From CALJFL01 sp963669435 (GTDB lineage Bacteria; Pseudomonadota; Gammaproteobacteria; Pseudomonadales; Halieaceae): 64,000 nucleotides of DNA. The stretch's first letter is position 1. Every line of letters starts with the position of its first letter. Of the stretch, positions 8,199 through 14,520 are shown piece by piece. The translations under genes were made by a program, and so were the position numbers. The DNA is taken from NCBI GenBank assembly GCA_963669435.1, contig OY770025.1, forward strand, positions 3,906,001-3,970,000, read 5' to 3'. The notes below the pieces were generated by a model. The model searched no databases and was not told the DNA's origin. It saw nothing but the letters and a program-made list of their open reading frames with translations.

Positions 8199-8584
8199 GA
8201 AATAGTTTGTTAGACGAAAGTTCCTACCTGACCGCCATGTATGTCTACTGTGGTTCGGCCTGCCTGGCTATCTTACTGCTGCTGTGGTGGTTGCGCCGTT
8301 CCTGGCGTCCGGCCTGGCTGGCATTTGCGGCGTTGGTGGCGGCGGCCCTGTTGCTCACTCCCGCTTATCCCCAGGAAGGGGTGGACACGCTGGCACCGGC
8401 TCTGGTTGTGGCGGCGTTTCAGTTCCTGACCTACGGTCAGGAGGCGGCCGAGCATGCACTGCGCCCCCTGGGTTTCATGCTTGGCTTAGCGACGTTACTT
8501 GCCCTGGTTCTTCGTTTCACCGTTTTTCGATCGTCAGCGCGTCGCGCCGCTCCGCCGGCGGCGGCCGCGGGCAAACCCGACTAG
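8195..8584 (+). CDS. Conserved small inner-membrane protein, function unknown
   Basis: 129 residues, GTG start overlapping the ycgN stop by four bases. Hydropathy shows three likely membrane helices: about residues 14-34 (YCGSACLAILLLLWWL), 40-56 and 92-108. The tail is an Ala/Arg/Pro-rich stretch. A loop motif TPAYPQEGVDTLAPALVVAAFQ looks conserved rather than random. The family is not recognised with certainty. The stop is followed one base later by the vWA gene, so it may be an accessory membrane subunit of the vWA/MoxR group downstream. Confidence 0.7.
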   Translation: MRNSLLDESSYLTAMYVYCGSACLAILLLLWWLRRSWRPAWLAFAALVAAALLLTPAYPQEGVDTLAPALVVAAFQFLTYGQEAAEHALRPLGFMLGLATLLALVLRFTVFRSSARRAAPPAAAAGKPD

Positions 8585-8585
8585 G

Positions 8586-10058
8586 ATGCGCCCCGCACGG
8601 TTATCGGCTTGCTACTGGGCTGTATTAGGCCTTAGCTGGTGCTTGCTGGTGCAACCAGCCTGGGGGCAGGCGCTGCGTGCACCGGATATTCGCCTGTTGG
8701 TCGATGTGTCCGAAAGCGCGCTGGAAGCACAGCAGGAGATGCAGCTGGGAGTCGCCCTGGCCGTGTTGGTGCATCTGTTGCCCGAAGGTACCAGTGCGGG
8801 TGTCTGGACTTTCGGAGATACCGTTCACTCTCTGGTGCCGGTTTCAACAGTCGATGTTCAGTGGCGGAAATCTGCAGCTTCAGCACTACTAACCCTGGGC
8901 AATAGCGGGCCGGGAAATAATTTGCCCGCGGCGATTGCCGCTGCTTCTCCCGATGCGGCAGTGCCCGGTACCAGTATCGTGGTTATCACCAGTGGCAGGC
9001 TGGATGTCTCCGCGTCGCCCATGACCAACGCCAACGCGGCCCGTGAGCTCATCCAGACCGCTGCCCCGGCGCTCGCGGGTCTGGGGGTGCCGGTTCATAC
9101 TATTGCTGTCTCCACCGATGCCGACCGGGCATTCCTGGCTAACCTGTCTGCCCTGACCGGTGGGCTGGCGTTACGGGCGCGATCTTCACAGGAACTGGCC
9201 CAGGCACTGTTGCGGTTGTTACAGACAATCTCGCCCAGTTCCAACGTGCCGGTATCGAAGCGCCGATTTACCGTCGACGAAAGTGTCGACGCATTTACCC
9301 TGGTGCTTGCGGGTGACTCGGGGGGCGATGACATCAGCCTGCAAACGCCCTCAGGTCTGCAGTTGAGCCCTGATGTTTCAGCTGAAGGTGTAGAGTGGTT
9401 CAGTAATGCGCTCTATACGCTGGTTTCGATCGCCGAGCCGGAAGAGGGGCCATGGAAGTTTACCGCGCCCGGCTTTGATCGCGCCCAGGTCCGGGTTGAG
9501 TCGAACTTGCAGCTACAGCTTGTCGATATGCCTGGCGTAGTGCCTGTCGGTGAGGCAAGTCAGATCGGCCTGACATTGTCCCTGGCGGGTGAAATGCTTG
9601 CCTCAGCGGCGTTGTACCGTCAATTTGAGATCTCGCTGGCAGTACATGACCCGGCTGGTAAACCGCTCTCCTTGGCCAGTCAGCCAGTCGGGGTAAGCTC
9701 CGAGGGATTTCTCATCCCAGTGCCACCGCTGCCTAAGGCAGGTCGTCACGAACTCACGGTTCGCCTTGAGGGGGAGGGCATGACCAGGGAACTACCGCTG
9801 TTTGTCGAGGCCGTTGCCGCCAATCCTCGCGAAATCATCTCCACGCGAGTCGAGGATGTCCCGGAGCAGGACCTAAAGGTGCCAGCGATTCGATTTGGCG
9901 CCCTCGCGGCGGTTATTGCGGCAGTTGTACTGACAATTTTACGGCGCCGGCGCCGCAAAAAGCTGGCGTTGTGGGAACAGCGCTTCGCTGATCCCGAAGG
10001 CAAAGGCCAGAGCGGGCTGTTTCCCGCCATCCGGGACCCGGGCAACGAGGGCAATTAG
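8586..10058 (+). CDS. Membrane-anchored vWA-domain protein (TIGR03503-like)
   Basis: The ATG at 8586 gives 490 residues with a signal peptide ending near PAWGQA; the longer reading frame from 8499 is not needed. The von Willebrand A domain starts at DIRLLVDVSES (DxSxS of a MIDAS) and continues with LLPEGTSAGVWTFGDTVHSLVP, wording close to my memory of the TIGR03503 family of marine gammaproteobacteria. A beta-rich middle follows, then one membrane helix (about residues 437-455) with a strongly basic RRRRRRKK cytoplasmic stop-transfer. The bulk is therefore periplasmic. It precedes the MoxR gene, a classic partner of vWA proteins. Function unproven. Confidence 0.78.
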   Translation: MRPARLSACYWAVLGLSWCLLVQPAWGQALRAPDIRLLVDVSESALEAQQEMQLGVALAVLVHLLPEGTSAGVWTFGDTVHSLVPVSTVDVQWRKSAASALLTLGNSGPGNNLPAAIAAASPDAAVPGTSIVVITSGRLDVSASPMTNANAARELIQTAAPALAGLGVPVHTIAVSTDADRAFLANLSALTGGLALRARSSQELAQALLRLLQTISPSSNVPVSKRRFTVDESVDAFTLVLAGDSGGDDISLQTPSGLQLSPDVSAEGVEWFSNALYTLVSIAEPEEGPWKFTAPGFDRAQVRVESNLQLQLVDMPGVVPVGEASQIGLTLSLAGEMLASAALYRQFEISLAVHDPAGKPLSLASQPVGVSSEGFLIPVPPLPKAGRHELTVRLEGEGMTRELPLFVEAVAANPREIISTRVEDVPEQDLKVPAIRFGALAAVIAAVVLTILRRRRRKKLALWEQRFADPEGKGQSGLFPAIRDPGNEGN

Positions 10059-10131
10059 CAGTCTTGATTCAGGACTGATCAATCGGTACCCTTGAGCGCT
10101 TTCGCATAACCAATGAGTGATTTTCCAGACT

Positions 10132-10977
10132 ATGAAATTTGAGGGAACAGAACGCTACGTCGCCACTGATGATCTGCGCATGGCAGTGAATGCTGCGGTA
10201 ACGCTGGAGCGCCCACTGCTGATCAAGGGTGAGCCCGGCACCGGTAAAACCATGCTGGCTGAAGAGGTGGCGCAGGGCCTGGGTAAGCGGCTTATCCAGT
10301 GGCACATCAAATCCACCACCAAGGCGCAACAGGGCCTTTACGAATACGATGCGGTGTCCCGCTTGCGTGACTCACAACTTGGCGATGGCAAGGTGCACGA
10401 AATCGCCAACTACATTAAGCGTGGCAAATTATGGGAAGCGTTCACCGCCGATGAACAGGTAGTGCTGCTGATCGACGAGGTGGACAAGGCCGACATCGAA
10501 TTCCCCAATGACCTGCTGGTCGAACTGGATCGTATGGAGTTTTTTGTCTACGAGACTGGCGAAACCATCAAGGCGAAGCACCGCCCGATTATCATTATCA
10601 CCAGTAACAATGAGAAGGAACTGCCGGACGCCTTCCTGCGTCGCTGCTTTTTCCACTTTATCAACTTCCCTGATCGCGACACCATGCGCGAGATTATCGA
10701 CGTACACTATCCGAATATTACCCAGGATCTGGTACAGGAAGCGCTGGAGGTGTTCTTCGATGTGCGCGCTATTCCCGGGCTGAAGAAAAAGCCTTCAACC
10801 TCCGAGCTGATCGATTGGTTGAAGTTGCTGATGGCCGACGATATCCCCGACGAAATTCTCAAGGAACGCGACCAGACCAAGGCCATACCACCGCTGTACG
10901 GCGCCTTGCTGAAAAACGAGCAGGACGTACACCTACTGGAGCGTCTCGCCTTTATGCACCGCCGGGAAGCCCGCTAA
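10132..10977 (+). CDS. MoxR-family AAA+ ATPase
   Basis: 281 residues from the ATG at 10132 (MKFEGTERYVATDDLRMAVN); a GTG at 10117 would add five residues. Walker A is GEPGTGKTML, Walker B is VVLLIDEVDKAD, and the sensor region is IIIITSNNEKELPDAFLRRCFFHFINFP. MoxR ATPases act as chaperones that activate or insert cofactors into partner complexes together with vWA proteins, and this one sits between two vWA genes. The CoxE-like gene starts three bases after its stop, so the pair is surely translated together. The client is not evident. Confidence 0.92.
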   Translation: MKFEGTERYVATDDLRMAVNAAVTLERPLLIKGEPGTGKTMLAEEVAQGLGKRLIQWHIKSTTKAQQGLYEYDAVSRLRDSQLGDGKVHEIANYIKRGKLWEAFTADEQVVLLIDEVDKADIEFPNDLLVELDRMEFFVYETGETIKAKHRPIIIITSNNEKELPDAFLRRCFFHFINFPDRDTMREIIDVHYPNITQDLVQEALEVFFDVRAIPGLKKKPSTSELIDWLKLLMADDIPDEILKERDQTKAIPPLYGALLKNEQDVHLLERLAFMHRREAR

Positions 10978-10980
10978 AGT

Positions 10981-12156
10981 ATGCTCATCAACTTCTTCCA
11001 CGGCTTGCGCGACTCGGGGGTACCGGTGACTACCCGCGAGTTACTGGACTTGATGGACGGCCTGGAAAAACATATCGCCTTTGGTGATATGGACGAGTTC
11101 TACTATTTCAGCCGCACCTGCATGGTCAAGGACGAGAAATACTTCGATCGCTTCGATAAGGCCTTCGGCATGCATTTCCAGCAGCTGGAGGCGCTGGACG
11201 ACATCATTGAGGCGCTGATTCCGGACGATTGGCTGCGCAGCGAGTTCATGAAGAACCTCACCGAAGAGGAAAAGGCCAAGATTGAGTCTCTAGGCGGCCT
11301 GGAAAAACTCATCGAGGAGTTCAAGAAGCGACTGGAAGAGCAGAAAAAACGTCACGAGGGTGGCAATAAGTGGGTTGGTACCGGTGGTACCTCACCGTTT
11401 GGCCAGGAAGGTTACCACCCGGAAGGGATTAGGGTTGGACCCAACGGTAAAAACAAGCGCGCGGTGAAGGTCTGGGATAAGCGGGATTTTAAAAACCTGG
11501 ATGATTCTGTAGAGCTCGGTACCCGTAATATCAAAATGGCGATGCGCCGCCTGCGCAAGTTTGCGCGCACCGGTGCCGCGGACGAACTCGACCTGGATGA
11601 CACCATCAGCTCCACCGCGCGCAACGCGGGCCTGCTGGATATCAAAATGGTGCCCGAACGCCACAACGCGGTAAAGGTGCTGCTGTTTTTCGATGTCGGT
11701 GGCTCCATGGACCCACACGTGAAGGTCTGTGAAGAGTTATTCTCCGCCGCGCGCACCGAGTTCAAACACATGGAGTATTTTTACTTCCATAACTTCCTCT
11801 ATGAAAGTGTCTGGCGCAACAACATTCGCCGTCATAACGAGCGCACCCCACTGCTGGATGTGATGCACAAGTACAGCCATGATTACAAGATCATCTTCGT
11901 GGGCGATGCATCCATGTCGCCCTATGAAATCATGCAGCCCGGCGGCTCCGTGGAGCACTGGAACGAGGAGCCGGGTGAACTGTGGATGCGTCGCCTGCGC
12001 GAGACTTATGAGAAGGTAATCTGGATCAACCCGGTGCCCGAGGACGAGTGGGAATACACGCAGTCCATCGCCATCACCAACCAACTGCTCGACCAGAAAA
12101 TGTATCCCCTGACCCTCAAGGGCCTGGAAGAGGGCATGAGTTACCTGTCCAAGTAG
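10981..12156 (+). CDS. CoxE-like vWA domain protein, MoxR partner
   Basis: 391 residues. N-terminal half (MLINFFHGLRDSGVPVTTRELLDLMDGL) matches cytosolic CoxE-like vWA proteins. A charged helical linker follows (EKLIEEFKKRLEEQKKRHEGG), then a Gly-rich segment, then the vWA fold with a MIDAS-like DVGGSMD. No signal peptide or membrane helix. MoxR/CoxE-like pairs are conserved in Pseudomonas and relatives with unknown clients. Its 3' end overlaps the convergent methyltransferase gene by 16 bp. Confidence 0.9.
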   Translation: MLINFFHGLRDSGVPVTTRELLDLMDGLEKHIAFGDMDEFYYFSRTCMVKDEKYFDRFDKAFGMHFQQLEALDDIIEALIPDDWLRSEFMKNLTEEEKAKIESLGGLEKLIEEFKKRLEEQKKRHEGGNKWVGTGGTSPFGQEGYHPEGIRVGPNGKNKRAVKVWDKRDFKNLDDSVELGTRNIKMAMRRLRKFARTGAADELDLDDTISSTARNAGLLDIKMVPERHNAVKVLLFFDVGGSMDPHVKVCEELFSAARTEFKHMEYFYFHNFLYESVWRNNIRRHNERTPLLDVMHKYSHDYKIIFVGDASMSPYEIMQPGGSVEHWNEEPGELWMRRLRETYEKVIWINPVPEDEWEYTQSIAITNQLLDQKMYPLTLKGLEEGMSYLSK

Positions 12157-12875
12157 TGCTCGCCGCTATAAGCGACAAGGCTGGCTGTCACCGCCACGTT
12201 CAACGACTCGACTCCATTGCGCATGGGTATGGACAGGCCCTGGTCGCACAGTGCGCGCACCGGCGCTGATACCCCATCTGTTTCGCTGCCCAGTACAAAC
12301 ACCACATGCCCGGTGGGGCGGTAGGCAAACAGGGTAGTCTCAGCGGACGCCTCCAACGAGCACACATTGATCGATTGTTCGCGACATTGCCGGAGTGTGT
12401 CTTCGAGGTTGGGACACTTGAGGATAGGCGCGCGGTATATCGTACCAGCGCTGGCCTTGATCACCAGTGGCCCGAGCGCTGCACAACCGCGTTCCGGGTA
12501 AAGAATGCCGTCAATGGCGCCCGCGCAGGCGGAGCGGATAATCATACCCAGGTTTTGCGGATTGGTGATGCCATCCAGTGCCAGCAGGCGGCGGGGCGGC
12601 CCGCTATCCAGGCCCTGGAGATAATCGCTGGCGTCGGAGAACCGCGGGCAGATCATGTCGGCTGCTACTCCCTGGTCCTGTCTGCCATTACGTGAAATGC
12701 GCGCTAGTGCTGCCCGCGAGTGGACCTTGATCGATACCTCTCGTCGTTCGGCAAGTGCGCGAATCTCCCGCAACGTACCATCGTCGCGGTTACTGTCGGC
12801 AAGGTGTATGGCATAGCAGGTCAGCGTCTCGTCCCTGAGTACCTCCAGTACGTTCTTGCGGCCATACACGGTCAA
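12141..12875 (-). CDS. TrmH/SpoU-family RNA 2'-O-methyltransferase
   Basis: At least 244 residues. A substrate-binding N-terminal domain (LTVYGRKNVLEVLRD) precedes a SPOUT knot with the three motifs ALDGITNPQNLGMIIRSA, FVLGSETDGVS and IPMRNGVESLNVAVTAS. The family methylates ribose 2'-OH in tRNA or rRNA with S-adenosylmethionine; the target is not readable. Coordinates use a TTG start that has no ribosome site. Protein-like sequence continues in frame upstream (SAYREKKAFFRGL) to an ATC codon at 12938-12936 preceded at ideal spacing by AAGGAGAG (12951-12944), so translation may begin there, giving 265 residues. Convergent with the CoxE-like gene. Confidence 0.88.
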   Translation of the reverse strand: MTVYGRKNVLEVLRDETLTCYAIHLADSNRDDGTLREIRALAERREVSIKVHSRAALARISRNGRQDQGVAADMICPRFSDASDYLQGLDSGPPRRLLALDGITNPQNLGMIIRSACAGAIDGILYPERGCAALGPLVIKASAGTIYRAPILKCPNLEDTLRQCREQSINVCSLEASAETTLFAYRPTGHVVFVLGSETDGVSAPVRALCDQGLSIPMRNGVESLNVAVTASLVAYSGEHYLDR

Positions 12876-13170
12876 AAGCCCGCGAAAGAACGCTTTTTTT
12901 TCCCGGTACGCGGAAGTCTCTGTAGTCGAGTCGGCGATTGGATCTCTCCTTGTGCTTTAACGCCGCGGTGATTTCGTGCCAACCAGCATGAGGCATTCAG
13001 ATCTAACAGAGCGGAAACTTGTCCTCAGCTTGTTCTCGATTGCGGCGCCGTTATAGTACAGAATAGCGCGCTTACAGCGTAGTATCGCCGCGCTGCGCGA
13101 TGCATGGCCAGGCAAACCAATCATGGCTCTGGCCCCATTTTATCGGCGAACTGAAAGGGGACAGGGGCCC

Positions 13171-13410
13171 ATGGAACTCACCTTGTATGGCACGTCAGCC
13201 TGCCATCTTTGCGACCTTGCCGAGCAGGTGTTGCAGCACTGCCAGTCCCTGGGCGTACCACTGCTCATTCAAAAGATAGATATTAGCGACTCGGATGAAC
13301 TGTTTGAACGCTACGGTGTGCGCATTCCGGTGGTCAGGGACGCCGCTGGCAGAGAGCTGGGCTGGCCCTTCGACGTGACCCAGTGTCTGGCCTGGCTGGA
13401 GGCTGGCTAG
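13171..13410 (+). CDS. Glutaredoxin-like protein (DUF836 type)
   Basis: 79 residues from the ATG at 13171 (MELTLYGTSACHLCDLAEQ), with a redox CxxC (CHLC) in the first loop and a cis-proline-like IPVV near residue 52. This matches the glutaredoxin-like DUF836 family, thought to act as a small disulfide reductase. An upstream ATG at 13123 would add 16 residues without homology. The stop codon shares the palindrome CTAG (13407-13410) with the stop of the convergent universal stress protein gene. Confidence 0.8.
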   Translation: MELTLYGTSACHLCDLAEQVLQHCQSLGVPLLIQKIDISDSDELFERYGVRIPVVRDAAGRELGWPFDVTQCLAWLEAG

Positions 13411-13844
13411 GTGTTACCCACGCGCACGGCGAGTACATCACAGGTGGCACCGTGCAGTACGCCGTTGGCGGTAGATCCCATTAACAGAGCCAGACCGTAG
13501 CGACCATGGCTGCCGACCACGATCAGGTCGGCGCCCAATTCCTCCGCCTTGGCGTGGATCTCGACTTCAGGACGGCCAAGCACGATGTGCTGCTGCTCTT
13601 CCGTCAGGTCCTGGGCGGCGCCAAAACGCTGTAGTTGAGCTGAGGCCTGTTGGTGGATTTCATCCTGGATGCCGGAGAAGTCCATGGGAATGTCGCCGCC
13701 ATAGGCGAAGCTAAGGGGTTCGATCACGTGTATCAAATGTAAGTTGGCAGACGTCCCTGAAGCCACCGAGCGGGCGCGGCGTAAAATGTGACCTGAGTCC
13801 TCCCCGAGGTCGACGGCGACCAGGATGTTACTATAGTCAGACAT
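13407..13844 (-). CDS. Universal stress protein, UspA family
   Basis: 145 residues, a single Usp domain. The start YSNILVAVDLGEDSGHILRRA and the nucleotide loop VGSHGRYGLALLMGSTANGVL (G-2x-G-9x-G-S) are diagnostic of the ATP-binding Usp subgroup. Usp proteins accumulate in stress and growth arrest; in pseudomonads several depend on the oxygen regulator Anr. An FNR-like box 91 bp upstream of the start, with a properly spaced -10, fits that pattern. It is divergent from the gene at 13955. Confidence 0.92.
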   Translation of the reverse strand: MSDYSNILVAVDLGEDSGHILRRARSVASGTSANLHLIHVIEPLSFAYGGDIPMDFSGIQDEIHQQASAQLQRFGAAQDLTEEQQHIVLGRPEVEIHAKAEELGADLIVVGSHGRYGLALLMGSTANGVLHGATCDVLAVRVGNT

Positions 13845-13928
13845 GACAGGGCTCCGGATTATTGGCCATCATGGAATTATTTATAGCACAGAATAGGCGC
13901 AAGCAAACCGGTTGCATTCGCCAAACCT

Positions 13929-13942
13929 TTGATATGGATCAG
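13929..13942 (+). promoter_or_regulatory. FNR/Anr-like box between usp and the 13955 gene
   Basis: TTGATATGGATCAG matches TTGAT-N4-ATCAA except for the last base. Its centre (13935.5) is 61.5 bp from about 13874 on the minus strand, and a TATAAA on that strand at 13885-13880 would start transcription just there. This is the class I FNR geometry for the usp gene. The box also lies only 12 bp upstream of the plus-strand gene at 13955. Confidence 0.55.
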
Positions 13943-13954
13943 TAAGAGCGGCAA

Positions 13955-14413
13955 GTGACCTATTTACTCATCGCTGTAATCGTCCTGATGGCCCTGAGCC
14001 CGCTGTTGCATTTTGTACCCAGCAAGCGCCAGCGCGAGTTGGCGCGTTTACGTGAGCGCGCGGCGATTGGCGGCCTGTTTGTGGAATTTCGAGATCTTCC
14101 CGGCAGTGAGCATGAACGGCAATCCGCATCTCGTAGTGAACGTCAGGTGATCTACTACGGCTTGCGAATGCGACCGACCCGGGGAAAGCAGCAGCGCTCA
14201 GGTGCCTGGCGTAAGCGGGAGGGCGAGTGGATGGGCCTGTCCGGATCCCGAATGGTGCCCCCCCTGTTGGTCGATCTACCCGCAGAAATACTGGCCGCCA
14301 GCGTTGATAACAGCAGCTGTGGACTGTACTGGCGCGAGCAGGGCGACGCGTCAACAGTTGATCAAATTATCGCCGCTTTAAATACCTGGTCAGAACAATT
14401 TGACGCCCAATGA
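13955..14413 (+). CDS. Conserved membrane-anchored protein upstream of topA
   Basis: 152 residues, GTG start. One N-terminal membrane helix (MTYLLIAVIVLMALSPLLHFV) is followed by a basic cytoplasmic stretch (PSKRQRELARLRERA) and a soluble domain of about 110 residues ending in an acidic tail. Related hypothetical proteins occur next to topA in other gammaproteobacteria, as I recall, but no function is known to me. It contains no catalytic motif I can identify. An FNR-like box overlaps its likely promoter. About 107 bases separate it from topA. Confidence 0.68.
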   Translation: MTYLLIAVIVLMALSPLLHFVPSKRQRELARLRERAAIGGLFVEFRDLPGSEHERQSASRSERQVIYYGLRMRPTRGKQQRSGAWRKREGEWMGLSGSRMVPPLLVDLPAEILAASVDNSSCGLYWREQGDASTVDQIIAALNTWSEQFDAQ

Positions 14414-14520
14414 TTTCTGTTTTTGCTTGACCCGAGCCTGATAGCAACTTATATATGCCACCTTTTCGCGCCGTTAGCCCGGCGCCGGTCAACGGAATTT
14501 GAAGGATTCATAGTACCTCT

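Noticed and set aside
8499..8585. Extended N-terminus of the vWA protein
   Set aside because: Would overlap the upstream membrane-protein gene for 86 bases and hide the signal peptide inside the chain; ATG 8586 restores a normal signal peptide.
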